Shown here piece by piece: positions 16,912-24,904 of a stretch of DNA of 49,584 nucleotides; positions within the stretch are counted from its first letter, which is position 1, and each line of letters opens with the position of its first letter. Position numbers and translations under genes: made by a program. Source of the stretch: Streptomyces sp. ADI96-02 (GTDB taxonomy: Bacteria; Actinomycetota; Actinomycetes; Streptomycetales; Streptomycetaceae); contig NZ_ML123034.1 in the NCBI RefSeq assembly GCF_003846185.1, forward strand, positions 2,955,471 to 3,005,054, in the 5' to 3' direction. Below the pieces are notes generated by a model, which saw only the letters and a program-made list of their open reading frames with translations, was not told where the DNA came from and searched no databases.

Positions 16912-18440
16912 CTACGCCGGACACGACGCAGAACACGCACGGCGCCGGGCGGGACGAGGCCGCGGGACCGGACCGGCCGGACGCGTCGGCAGGTCTGGAC
17001 ACGGACGCGCTGCTGGCGGACCCGGGCATCCGGATCGTCGTCTGCTGCGGCTCCGGCGGGGTCGGCAAGACCACGACCGCCGCAGCCCTCGGCGTACGGG
17101 CTGCCGAGCGGGGCCGCAAGGTCGTCGTCCTCACCATCGACCCGGCCCGCCGGCTCGCCCAGTCCATGGGCATCGACCAGCTGGACAACGTGCCGCGCCG
17201 GGTCGACGGCATCGCGGGCGACGGCGAACTGCACGCCATGATGCTCGACATGAAGCGGACCTTCGACGAGACGGTCGAGGCGCACGCGGACGCGGAGCGG
17301 GCCCGCGCCATCCTGGAGAACCCGTTCTACCAGTCCCTGTCGGCCGGTTTCGCCGGTACGCAGGAGTACATGGCGATGGAGAAGCTCGGGCAGCTGCGGG
17401 CCCGCGACGAGTGGGACCTGATCGTCGTCGACACCCCGCCCTCGCGGTCCGCGCTGGACTTCCTGGACGCACCGAAGCGGCTCGGCTCGTTCCTGGACGG
17501 GAAGTTCATCCGGTTGCTGATGGCTCCGGCGAAGGTGGGCGGCCGGGCCGGGATGAAGTTCCTGAATGTCGGCATGTCGATGATGACCGGGACGTTGGGC
17601 AAGCTGCTCGGCGGCCAGTTCCTGCGGGACGTGCAGACGTTCGTCGCCGCCATGGACACCATGTTCGGCGGCTTCCGCAGCCGGGCGGACGCCACGTACC
17701 GGCTGCTCCAGGCTCCCGGCACGGCCTTCCTCGTGGTCGCGACGCCGGAGCGGGACGCGCTGCGCGAGGCCGCGTACTTCGTGGAGCGGCTGGCCGCTGA
17801 GGACATGCCGCTGGCCGGTCTCGTCCTGAACCGGGTGCACGGCAGCGACGCCTCCCGGCTCTCCGCCGAGCACGCGCTCGCCGCCGCGGAAAATCTTGAT
17901 GACGCCCGCATTGTGGATCAAGCGGCCGGGAAGGCTGGCTTTGGTGACCCGGAGGCCCCCGACCTGGCGGTCACCTCTTCCGAACGCCCCGAGCCGCAGC
18001 TCTCCCCCGAGCCCTCCCGCACGAACGCGGCCGATCCCGCACGGACGCCCGACACCCTGAATCCGCCGGCGCACCCGAGCCAGACCGAGCCGAGTGAATC
18101 CGAGCCGACGAGCGCGACCGAGCCGACGAGCATGGACAAACCGACGAGCGTGGCCGAGCACGAGCCGAGCAGCGAGGACAGTTCCGACAGGGCTCCCGAG
18201 GCGGAGGCCCCGGTCGACGTCGATCAGCTGACGGCCGGTCTGCTGCGCCTGCACGCCGAGCGCATGCAGGTCGTCGCCCGCGAGCAGCGCACACGCGACC
18301 GCTTCACCGCCCTGCACCCCGAGGTGCCGGTGACGGCGGTGGCCGCGCTGCCGGGTGATGTGCACGACCTGGACGGACTGCGCGCCATCGGCGACCGCCT
18401 CGCGACCGGTTCCGTACCGACTCCGGCCGGAGCGGCGTAG
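16908..18440 (+). CDS. ArsA/GET3-type ATPase, second of a pair, with disordered insert
   Basis: A 510-residue partner of the preceding ATPase. Walker A CGSGGVGKTTT lies at residues 47-57 after a disordered leader of about 40 residues; switch II-like VVDTPPSRSALDFLDAP is near 173-190. Between about 347 and 435 there is a roughly 90-residue Pro/Ser/Glu/Thr-rich segment, with repeats of the EPTS/KPTS type, before the last conserved helix (LTAGLLRLHAERMQVVAREQ). That linker is absent from the first subunit. Translation is coupled to ArsA-1 by the 4-nt overlap. The role is unknown; the location beside wblA and a PBP suggests envelope or redox functions (inference). Confidence 0.9.
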   Translation: MTTPDTTQNTHGAGRDEAAGPDRPDASAGLDTDALLADPGIRIVVCCGSGGVGKTTTAAALGVRAAERGRKVVVLTIDPARRLAQSMGIDQLDNVPRRVDGIAGDGELHAMMLDMKRTFDETVEAHADAERARAILENPFYQSLSAGFAGTQEYMAMEKLGQLRARDEWDLIVVDTPPSRSALDFLDAPKRLGSFLDGKFIRLLMAPAKVGGRAGMKFLNVGMSMMTGTLGKLLGGQFLRDVQTFVAAMDTMFGGFRSRADATYRLLQAPGTAFLVVATPERDALREAAYFVERLAAEDMPLAGLVLNRVHGSDASRLSAEHALAAAENLDDARIVDQAAGKAGFGDPEAPDLAVTSSERPEPQLSPEPSRTNAADPARTPDTLNPPAHPSQTEPSESEPTSATEPTSMDKPTSVAEHEPSSEDSSDRAPEAEAPVDVDQLTAGLLRLHAERMQVVAREQRTRDRFTALHPEVPVTAVAALPGDVHDLDGLRAIGDRLATGSVPTPAGAA

Positions 18441-18490
18441 ACGCGGCGCGGTGCAGACGCGGCACGGTGCAGACGCGGCGCTGCGCGGCG

Positions 18491-18508
18491 TGGACGCCGC
18501 ACGGCGTC
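18491..18508. terminator. Hairpin between ArsA-2 and wblA
   Basis: GGACGCC and GGCGTCC form a 7-bp stem with GCAC loop in the 77-bp convergent gap. The gap also carries duplicated GGTGCAGACGCGGC-type repeats (from 18450). Confidence 0.5.
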
Positions 18509-18517
18509 CGCGGCCGG

Positions 18518-18868
18518 CTATCCCACGGCGGCGTACGTCTCGTGCAGTTCGTCGTCCTCCAGCCCGATCACCGCGGGCAGCATGCCGGTGGACCGCTCGT
18601 ACTCGCTGCGCGCGGTCTCCAGCAGGCGACGCCACGACGTGACGGTGGGCCGACGACGCAGTAACGCGCGGCGCTCCCGCTCCGTCATGCCACCCCACAC
18701 GCCGAACTCGACGCGGTTGTCCAGCGCGTCGGCCAGGCACTCGGTCCGCACCGGGCATCCGGTGCACACCGCCTTGGCCCTGTTCTGCGCTGCCCCTTGT
18801 ACGAACAGTTCATCCGGATCGGTAGTGCGGCAGGCTGCCTGCGCACTCCAGTCGGTTACCCAGCCCAT
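18518..18868 (-). CDS. wblA: WblA, WhiB-like iron-sulfur regulator
   Basis: A 116-residue WhiB-like protein; the segment MGWVTDWSAQAACRTTD matches my recollection of Streptomyces WblA (SCO3579), a global switch that promotes sporulation and represses antibiotic production. Four cluster-ligand cysteines sit at C13, C35, C38 and C44 (C-x2-C-x5-C), followed by GVWGG (56-60) and a basic MTERERRALLRRRP stretch. The ATG at 18868 is preferred to the upstream one at 18925 because GGGAGAGGA precedes it. The same slot in mycobacteria is held by whiB4. A long intergenic region (about 440 bp) upstream fits its heavy regulation. Confidence 0.95.
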   Translation of the reverse strand: MGWVTDWSAQAACRTTDPDELFVQGAAQNRAKAVCTGCPVRTECLADALDNRVEFGVWGGMTERERRALLRRRPTVTSWRRLLETARSEYERSTGMLPAVIGLEDDELHETYAAVG

Positions 18869-19307
18869 GCCGGCGCCGTCCTCTCCCGAATCGAGGCTCC
18901 CCCACGGCGGTAGCGGCATATTCACCGCTGCCAGTTGAGGACGTTACGGAAGGTAGGGACAGCACAACACCCCCTTCGGGCCCAATCTTGAATGGTCCGA
19001 ACGGACTATGCGTATGCGGCAGATCACCCAGGGGAGTGATGCGGAGACATGCGTGACTATCTCCGCGAAATCGGGACAGTACACCCGAATGGCAACGGAC
19101 GATCCGTGACACACGCGGCGTTTTCGGGAGCGCCACTCTGTGCGATGCGTGCGATACACCTGCGTGTCGGCCTGGAGGAAGAATGACCAGAAGAGGTGCA
19201 TGGGGCTGCAGGGGACTTGATACGTGACCGGACTGCTGTGACAGTTGAGAGCAGCTTAGGCCAAGGCCTGTACGCCTGTCCGGCGAATGAGAACGTAGGC
19301 TGCCCCC
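18869..19307. promoter_or_regulatory. wblA/ponA divergent control region
   Basis: This 439-bp gap separates wblA (left) from the PBP gene (right). It holds a palindrome GTCCG-AA-CGGAC at 18995-19006, an ATCAC/GTGAT inverted repeat in GATCACCCAGGGGAGTGATG near 19023-19042, and a possible 14-codon leader (19183-19227). TAGGCT at 19296-19301 lies exactly 6 nt before the PBP ATG, so that gene looks leaderless. Base composition is less GC-rich than the flanks. No RNA gene is recognised. Confidence 0.5.
19183..19227 (+). CDS. Possible 14-residue leader peptide MTRRGAWGCRGLDT
   Basis: A 14-codon frame (plus stop) preceded by an excellent GGAGGAAGA Shine-Dalgarno, 80 bp upstream of the PBP gene. The strength of the ribosome site is unusual for a region where the downstream gene itself has none. 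If translated it could be a leader or an independent small protein. No homologue is known to me; chance occurrence is possible. Confidence 0.3.
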   Translation: MTRRGAWGCRGLDT

Positions 19308-21515
19308 ATGCCAAAGAAGCGCTCGGGCGGGGGTCTCACGACGACCCAGCAGGCCGCCAAGTTCCTCGGTGTCGCCGCGCTTTCCGGAGCTGTGCTGGCA
19401 GGCATCGCGCTGCCGGCAGCCGGAGCGCTGGGACTCGCCGCCAAGGGGACGGTCGAAGGATTCGACGAGATCCCCTCCAATCTCAAGACGCCGCCGCTCA
19501 GCCAGCGGACCACGATCCTGGACCGGGACGGCGGCGCGATCGCGACCGTCTACTCGCGCGACCGGACCGTCGTCCCGCTCCAGGCCATCTCCCCGTACAT
19601 GCAGGACGCGATCATCGCGATCGAGGACTCCCGCTTCTACGAGCACGGGGCGGTCGACCTCAAGGGCATCCTGCGCGCGATGAACCGCAACGTCCAGGCG
19701 GGCGGTACGGCGCAGGGCGCCTCGACGCTCACCCAGCAGTACGTGAAGAACGTCTTCGTCGAGGAGGCGGGCGACGACCCGGAGAAGGTCGCCCAGGCCA
19801 CCCAGCAGACGCTCGGCCGCAAGGTCCGCGAGCTGAAGTACGCGATCCAGGTGGAGGAAGAGCTCGGCAAGAAGAAGATCCTGGAGAACTACCTCAACAT
19901 CACGTTCTTCGGACAGCAGGCGTACGGCGTCGAGGCCGCCTCCCAGCGCTACTTCTCCAAGCGCGCCAAGGACCTCAAGCTGGAGGAGGCCGCGCTGCTC
20001 GCCGGCATCGTCCAGTCGCCCAGCCGGTACGACCCGGTCAACGACACGGAGGAGGCGACCAAGCGCCGCAACATCGTGCTCACGCGCATGGCCGCCGTCC
20101 GCAGCATCTCGCAGCGCGAGGCCGACGAAGCCATGCGCACCCCGATCAAGCTGAAGGTGAGCAGGCCGAAGAACGGCTGCATCACCGCCGTCAGCGGATC
20201 CGGGTTCTTCTGCGACTACGTGCGCAAGACGATCCTGACCGACCCGGCCTTCGGCGAGACCGACGAGGAGCGCGCGAAGCTCTGGAACCTCGGCGGGCTG
20301 ACCATCCGGACCACGCTGGACCCGCGCGCGCAGCAGGCCGCCAACGAGGCCGCCACCGCGAAGGTCACCAAGGCGGACAAGTTCGCGGCGTCCGTGGTGC
20401 AGGTCCAGCCGGGCAGCGGCAAGATCCTCTCGATGGGCCAGTCCCGCCCGTACGGCCTGGACCAGAAGCAGAACGAGACCGTGCTCAACCTCGCCGTCAG
20501 CAACAAGATGGGCGGCAGCACGTACGGCTTCCAGGTCGGCTCGACGTTCAAGCCGTTCACCGCGGCGGCGGCGCTGGAGAAGGGCATCACCCCGGCGACG
20601 TCGTTCTCGACGGACTGGAAGATGACGCTCCAGGAGCGGGACTTCCGCAACTGCTCCGGCGCCCCGGCCGGCCAGGCCCCCTGGCAGTTGCAGAACGAGC
20701 TGGAGTCGGAGAAGGGCTCCTGGGACATGACGAGCGCGCTCGGCAAGTCCATCAACACCTACTTCGCGCTCCTGGAGCAGAAGGCCGGCCTCTGCGAGAC
20801 CGTGGAGATGGCGAAGAAGGTCGGCTACGAGCGCGGTGACGGCAAGAAGATCGGCGAGTACCCGTCGATCACCCTCGGCGGCGAGGTGAGCACCCCGCTC
20901 TCCATGGCCGGCGCGTACGCCGCGTTCGCCAACCGGGGCACGTACTGCACCCCGGTCGCCATCGAGTCGATCACCGACCCGAACGGCAAGAAGCTCAAGG
21001 TCCCGAAGACGCAGTGCTCGCGGGCGATGAGCGAGAAGACCGCGGACACCATCAACCAGATGCTCAAGGGCGTGGTCGAGGACGGCACCGGTACGCAGGC
21101 CGGACTCAACGACCGGGACAACGCGGGCAAGACCGGTACGACGAACGACCGCAAGGACGCCTGGTTCGTCGGGTACACGCCCAACCTCTCCACCGCGGTG
21201 TGGGTCGGCGACGACGTCGGCGAGAAGAGCTCGATGTTCAACGTCACCATCGGCGGCCAGTTCTACGACAAGGTCTGCGGCGGCTGCCTGCCCGGACCGA
21301 TCTGGCGGATCGCCATGACGGGCGCGCTCGACGCCTCCGAGACCCCCGGGTTCAACACCGTCTCCGTGCCGCGGGGCAGGGAGAAGGGGGAGAAGGACGA
21401 GGAGGGCCGCGGCGGCGACCGCGACCGCGGCACCCAGCGCGGCGGGGACGACAAGCCGGGCGGCGACGGCCCGTTCCCCGACATCCAGTTCCCGCCCGGG
21501 CCCGACGGTCCCTGA
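19308..21515 (+). CDS. Class A penicillin-binding protein (transglycosylase/transpeptidase)
   Basis: A 735-residue bifunctional peptidoglycan synthase. An N-terminal membrane anchor (about 18-45) precedes a GT51 domain with the catalytic glutamate in AIEDSRFYEHG (about 105) and GASTLTQQYVKN (about 138). The penicillin-binding domain shows STFK (Ser near 412), SIN (about 481) and GKTGTT (about 607). Several cysteines in the transpeptidase domain (for example CGGC near the end) may form disulfides. The tail is hydrophilic, Gly/Asp/Arg-rich, without a PASTA domain. It occupies the ponA2 position of mycobacteria, next to the WhiB gene. TAGGCT 6 nt before the ATG suggests a leaderless transcript. 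Confidence 0.95.
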   Translation: MPKKRSGGGLTTTQQAAKFLGVAALSGAVLAGIALPAAGALGLAAKGTVEGFDEIPSNLKTPPLSQRTTILDRDGGAIATVYSRDRTVVPLQAISPYMQDAIIAIEDSRFYEHGAVDLKGILRAMNRNVQAGGTAQGASTLTQQYVKNVFVEEAGDDPEKVAQATQQTLGRKVRELKYAIQVEEELGKKKILENYLNITFFGQQAYGVEAASQRYFSKRAKDLKLEEAALLAGIVQSPSRYDPVNDTEEATKRRNIVLTRMAAVRSISQREADEAMRTPIKLKVSRPKNGCITAVSGSGFFCDYVRKTILTDPAFGETDEERAKLWNLGGLTIRTTLDPRAQQAANEAATAKVTKADKFAASVVQVQPGSGKILSMGQSRPYGLDQKQNETVLNLAVSNKMGGSTYGFQVGSTFKPFTAAAALEKGITPATSFSTDWKMTLQERDFRNCSGAPAGQAPWQLQNELESEKGSWDMTSALGKSINTYFALLEQKAGLCETVEMAKKVGYERGDGKKIGEYPSITLGGEVSTPLSMAGAYAAFANRGTYCTPVAIESITDPNGKKLKVPKTQCSRAMSEKTADTINQMLKGVVEDGTGTQAGLNDRDNAGKTGTTNDRKDAWFVGYTPNLSTAVWVGDDVGEKSSMFNVTIGGQFYDKVCGGCLPGPIWRIAMTGALDASETPGFNTVSVPRGREKGEKDEEGRGGDRDRGTQRGGDDKPGGDGPFPDIQFPPGPDGP

Positions 21516-21561
21516 CGGGGACGGGCCCCTGGGCGCCATGAGGCTCCAGGGCCGCACGGAG

Positions 21562-21600
21562 GCGGGGCGGTTCCCGGTCGACGGGAACCGCCCCGCTTTC
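21562..21600. terminator. Strong terminator between PBP and YqeY genes
   Basis: GCGGGGCGGTTCCCG (21562-21576) and its exact complement (21582-21596) make a 15-bp stem with a 5-nt loop, followed by TTTCGTCT. It is well placed to stop transcription of the PBP gene. Confidence 0.85.
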
Positions 21601-21640
21601 GTCTCTCCAGCCGGTCCCCCGGCGCCGGACCAGGGCCGGC

Positions 21641-21730
21641 TCGGTCCGGCTCGGTCCGGCTCGGTCCGGCTCGGTCCGGATCACACCGGCACAGTCCGGC
21701 TCACTCCGGCACAGTCCGGCACAGTCCGGC
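21641..21730. repeat. Nine 10-bp units in exact 10-bp register
   Basis: Units TCGGTCCGGC (21641, 21651, 21661, and 21671 with a final A), then TCACACCGGC, ACAGTCCGGC, TCACTCCGGC, ACAGTCCGGC and ACAGTCCGGC run without a break in register to 21730. Each unit keeps a CCGG core, one per helical turn, just after the stop of the YqeY gene on the minus strand. Confidence 0.9.
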
Positions 21731-21741
21731 TCTTGCCCGGA

Positions 21742-22206
21742 TCAGCCCGCGAGGAGCCTCTTCACCGAGGCGGCGACCCGACCGCCCTCCGCCAGACCGG
21801 CCACCTTCGGGCTGACGATCTTCATGACGGCTCCCATCGCGCGGGGCCCCTCGGCGCCGGCCGCCTTCGCCTCCTGGACGGCGGAGGCCACGATCGCGTC
21901 CAGTTCGTCGTCGCTGAGCTGCTTGGGCAGGTAGCCGTCCAGCAGCTCGCCCTCCGCCTTCTCCCGCTCCGCCTGCTCGGTCCGGCCGCCCTGGGCGAAG
22001 GCCTCGGCCGCCTCGCGGCGCTTCTTCGCCTCCTTGGCGATCACCTTCTGCACCTCGTCGTCGGAGAGCTCGCGCGCCGACGTGCCGCTGACCTCTTCCT
22101 TCGTGATCGCGGTCAGGGTGAGCCGAAGGGTGGACGAGGTCAGCTCGTCACGCGCCTTCATGGCCGTGTGGAGGTCTTCCTTGAGCTTGGACTTGAGCGT
22201 GGTCAT
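21742..22206 (-). CDS. GatB/YqeY domain protein
   Basis: A 154-residue YqeY-family protein, MTTLKSKLKEDLHTAMKARD and on, with the conserved LRLTLTAITKEEV and GELLDGYLPKQLSDDEL segments. The domain resembles the tail of GatB and of some glutaminyl-tRNA synthetases and is thought to bind tRNA; the free-standing role is unclear. The ATG at 22206 is chosen over a longer frame (22287), which adds only unlikely sequence. CACAAT ends 6 nt before the ATG and there is no Shine-Dalgarno. It is divergent from the metallophosphoesterase gene. Confidence 0.9.
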   Translation of the reverse strand: MTTLKSKLKEDLHTAMKARDELTSSTLRLTLTAITKEEVSGTSARELSDDEVQKVIAKEAKKRREAAEAFAQGGRTEQAEREKAEGELLDGYLPKQLSDDELDAIVASAVQEAKAAGAEGPRAMGAVMKIVSPKVAGLAEGGRVAASVKRLLAG

Positions 22207-22285
22207 GCCGCGATTGTGACAGGTCCGCGGCGTCGGCCGCCCTCCGGTTTTCCGCTCGCCGCCTCCTGTCTGCGACGATGGACAC

Positions 22286-23224
22286 ATGCGCGCACGCTAC
22301 GGAGTACCCCTGAAAGTCACGGCAGTCGGCGCGGCGGTCGGCGTCGCCGGCCTCGCCTACGCCGCCGGATTCGAGGCCCGCTCGTTCCGGCTGCGCCGGG
22401 TCACCGTTCCCGTACTCCCGCACGGGGCGCGCCCGTTGCGCGTGCTCCAGGTCTCCGACATCCACATGGTGGGCGGCCAGCGCAAGAAGCGCGCCTGGCT
22501 CCAGTCGCTGGCCGGGCTGCGCCCCGACTTCGTCGTGAACACGGGCGACAACCTCTCGGACCCGGAGGCGGTGCCGGAGCTGCTCGACGCGCTGGGCCCG
22601 CTGATGGAGTTCCCCGGGGTGTACGTCTTCGGCTCCAACGACTACTACGGCCCGAAGCTGCGCAACCCGGCCCGCTACCTCCTGGAGAAGGCCCGGGGCA
22701 AGCACGGCCTCAACGGCAACGCCCCGGCGGTGGGCGCCGTCCACAACCCGTGGGAGCCGATGCGCGACGCGTTCGACGAGGCGGGCTGGCTGAACCTGAC
22801 CAACACCCGCGGCCGGCTGAAGCTGGACGGCCTGGAGATCGCGTTCACCGGACTGGACGACCCGCACATCAAGCGGGACCGTTACGCGGAGGTCCAGGGC
22901 GGCCCCGAGGCGGGGGCGGACCTCTCCATCGGCGTGGTGCACGCACCGTACCTGCGTTCCCTGGACGCCTTCACGGCCGATGGCTACCCGCTGATCCTGG
23001 CGGGTCACACGCACGGCGGTCAGCTGTGCATCCCCTTCTACGGTGCCCTGGTCACCAACTGCGACCTGGACACGGACCGGGTCAAGGGCCTGTCCAGCCA
23101 CACGGTCGACGGCCGGCGCGCCTACCTCCACGTCTCGGCAGGCTGCGGAACGAACCGGTACACCCCGGTCCGCTTCGCCTGCCCGCCCGAGGCCACCTTG
23201 CTGACGCTGGCCCCGAGGGCCTGA
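22286..23224 (+). CDS. Metallophosphoesterase with N-terminal membrane anchor
   Basis: A 312-residue calcineurin-like phosphoesterase. Residues about 8-28 form a single hydrophobic segment, then metal motifs follow: QVSDIHMVG (about 57), NTGDNLSD (about 88), GSNDYYGP (about 115, in place of the usual GNH), VVHAPY and AGHTHGGQL (about 238). It is likely membrane-tethered, acting on a lipid or wall phosphodiester; the substrate is unknown. The mycobacterial block ends with the same family (Rv3683). GACGAT ends 6 nt before the ATG, consistent with a leaderless message. Part of its 3' end is duplicated downstream at 23262-23291. Confidence 0.92.
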   Translation: MRARYGVPLKVTAVGAAVGVAGLAYAAGFEARSFRLRRVTVPVLPHGARPLRVLQVSDIHMVGGQRKKRAWLQSLAGLRPDFVVNTGDNLSDPEAVPELLDALGPLMEFPGVYVFGSNDYYGPKLRNPARYLLEKARGKHGLNGNAPAVGAVHNPWEPMRDAFDEAGWLNLTNTRGRLKLDGLEIAFTGLDDPHIKRDRYAEVQGGPEAGADLSIGVVHAPYLRSLDAFTADGYPLILAGHTHGGQLCIPFYGALVTNCDLDTDRVKGLSSHTVDGRRAYLHVSAGCGTNRYTPVRFACPPEATLLTLAPRA

Positions 23225-23291
23225 CACCCAGGGCGGCGGGCCTCACGGCCGGGCCGCCTGACCGGTACACCCCGGTCCGCTTGGCCTGCCC
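23155..23291. repeat. 30-bp direct repeat copying the end of the metallophosphoesterase gene
   Basis: The sequence starting CCGGTACACCCCGGTCCGCT occurs at 23155-23184 inside the gene and again at 23262-23291 in the spacer, with one mismatch in 30. Just beyond, GGTGCC is repeated about four times (near 23308-23331). Confidence 0.85.
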
Positions 23292-23426
23292 AGCCCGGGG
23301 GCGGGTGCCGGTGCCGGTGCCGGTGCCGAGAGAAGGTCCGACGGAGGGACGCCGGGAGGGGCTGCGGCTCCCCCGACGGGCGGACGACGAATAGCGGGGT
23401 CTTCCCGTCCCGCTTACGTTCACACC

Positions 23427-24197
23427 ATGACCGCGCCCAGGACCTACCGACTCCCCCGCCCCCGGGTGGAAGCGGTACCCGCGAAGAGCCGCGGGACATC
23501 CCGCCCCGGGGCCGCCGCCTTCCGGGCCCTGGTGTGCGCGACGGCGGCGACCGGCCCGGTCGTCGCCGCGCTGGCCGGCAGTCCCACGCTGGTCCTGAGC
23601 CTGTTCACCGTCCAGGCGAACCTGCTGGTGGCGGCGGTCCTCGCCTGGTCGGCGGCCCGCGCTCTCGCGGGCGGACCACCCCTTTCCCCGAGGCTGTCCG
23701 GAGCAGTACTCCTGCTCGCCGCGATCACCGCGCTGATGTACCACCTGGTACTGGTCAACAGCGGCACCGGCCTGACTCCGACAGCGGCCCCGGGCGCCCT
23801 TCACACCCCTGGCTGGACGACGACGGCGAACCTGCTCCTGCACACGGTGACGCCGGCGGCCGTGGCGCTGGACTGGCTGCTGCTGACCGCACCCAAGACG
23901 CTGCGCGCGACCCAGATCCCGCTCTGGCTGCTGCCGCCCCTCGCGCACCTGGGCTTCATCCTGACCCGCGGGGCCCTGCTCTCCCCCGCGAGCGGGGACC
24001 GCTACCCGTACCTGTTCCTCGACGTCGGTACGTACGGTTACACGGGCGCCCTCGCACAGGCCCTGGCCCTCGGCCTGCTCTTCGCCTGTCTGGGCGCGCT
24101 GATCACCGCGGTGGACCACGTCCGGCCGAACCCGGCGAGGCGGCCCCAGCACCGCAGAAACCGGATTTCGCCTCCGGCCGCCGGTGGGCTAAAGTAA
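23427..24197 (+). CDS. Pr6Pr family integral membrane protein
   Basis: A 256-residue membrane protein with about six hydrophobic helices. The segments [10 protein letters not shown] (about 59), ALMYHLVLV (about 108) and [19 protein letters not shown] (about 125-145) are characteristic of the Pr6Pr / FAR-17a/AIG1-like family, whose animal relatives hydrolyse fatty acid esters of hydroxy fatty acids. Bacterial function is unknown. TACGTT lies exactly 6 nt before the ATG with no Shine-Dalgarno (leaderless). The tRNA-Pro follows 28 bp after the stop. Confidence 0.85.
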   Translation: MTAPRTYRLPRPRVEAVPAKSRGTSRPGAAAFRALVCATAATGPVVAALAGSPTLVLSLFTVQANLLVAAVLAWSAARALAGGPPLSPRLSGAVLLLAAITALMYHLVLVNSGTGLTPTAAPGALHTPGWTTTANLLLHTVTPAAVALDWLLLTAPKTLRATQIPLWLLPPLAHLGFILTRGALLSPASGDRYPYLFLDVGTYGYTGALAQALALGLLFACLGALITAVDHVRPNPARRPQHRRNRISPPAAGGLK

Positions 24198-24225
24198 TCG
24201 ATGTCGCCGGGAGACCGGTGGACAT

Positions 24226-24299
24226 CGGGGTGTAGCGCAGCTTGGCAGCGCGCTTCGTTCGGGACGAAGAGGTCGTGGGTTCAAATCCCGCCACCCCGA
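24226..24299 (+). tRNA. tRNA-Pro (anticodon CGG)
   Basis: A full cloverleaf can be drawn. The acceptor stem is CGGGGTG/CACCCCG with A as discriminator base, the anticodon arm is CTTCG-TTCGGGA-CGAAG with anticodon CGG (loop positions 34-36), and the T arm carries GTTCAAATCC. CCA is not encoded. It reads the CCG codons that dominate proline usage in this genome. Confidence 0.95.
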
Positions 24300-24315
24300 C
24301 AGCTAAGCAGCAGGT

Positions 24316-24357
24316 CAGAGGGCCGGTACTGATTTCAGTACCGGCCCTCTGCTTTTG
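24316..24357 (+). terminator. Intrinsic terminator after tRNA-Pro
   Basis: A perfect 17-bp stem (24316-24332 with 24335-24351) closed by only TT in the middle is followed by CTTTTGTG. It is the strongest rho-independent terminator in the window. The following 235 bp to 24595 contain no gene I can support. Confidence 0.93.
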
Positions 24358-24595
24358 TGCGTGTCCATCTGCGTGACTACCGCTCGGGAGGCGCTGGAGT
24401 GCCGACGATGCCGTCCATGGGTGCAGCGCGGGTCTGGATCACCGGCGGGTCTGGTTCCGGTTGTGGCGGGACGGCCGTGTTGGCTCGCGGCTGACCACGC
24501 GTTCGCCGCGGAGCCAGCACTCCGGGCGTCAGCCTCGGGGGTCGAGCTCGCGTGACGGGCCCAGCGCGGCAGGACCGAGCCGAACGGCAGTGGAT

Positions 24596-24904
24596 CTAGA
24601 ACACGTCGCGCAAGGTCTCCAGGAGGCGGGCGATGTTCGCCTCGTCTCGGCGGTAGTAGGTCCACTTGCCTCGCCGGGTGGCGATCACCAGCCCTGCTTG
24701 CCGCAGCATCGCGAGGTACTGCGAGGTGGTTGACTGCCCCAGACCCGTGCGCTGCTGGATGTCGGTCACGCAGACACCGATCTCGACGTCCTCGGGCTCC
24801 TGGCCGGGGAAACTCATCGGTTCCTTGAGCCAGACCAGCATCTGACGGCGGGCCGGGTTGGACAGGGCCCGGAACACAGCCAGCAACTCCGCCTCCGAGA
24901 ACAT
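24596..24904 (-). CDS. ArsR-family winged-helix repressor
   Basis: A 102-residue regulator with the ArsR fold: FRALSNPARRQMLVWL at the N-terminus and the recognition helix in GLGQSTTSQYLAMLRQAGLV, then a wing (ATRRGKWTYYRRDE). The single Cys in GVCVTDIQ does not form the ELCVCDL metal box of classical ArsR, so it probably senses something other than metal, perhaps a thiol oxidant or quinone. The ATG at 24904 is chosen over 24928 because TACGAT lies exactly 6 nt before it. It diverges from the oxidoreductase gene across 61 bp. Confidence 0.9.
   Translation of the reverse strand: MFSEAELLAVFRALSNPARRQMLVWLKEPMSFPGQEPEDVEIGVCVTDIQQRTGLGQSTTSQYLAMLRQAGLVIATRRGKWTYYRRDEANIARLLETLRDVF

Noticed and set aside
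15937..18440. Arsenite efflux system
   Set aside because: The ATPases lack the Cys metal site of ArsA and there is no ArsB, ArsC or ArsD gene; the nearby ArsR protein also lacks the metal box.
16344..18767. An 807-codon minus-strand open frame
   Set aside because: Antisense of the ArsA pair; no recognisable domain.
18810..21557. A 915-codon minus-strand open frame
   Set aside because: Shadow of the class A PBP gene; composition is typical of antisense frames.
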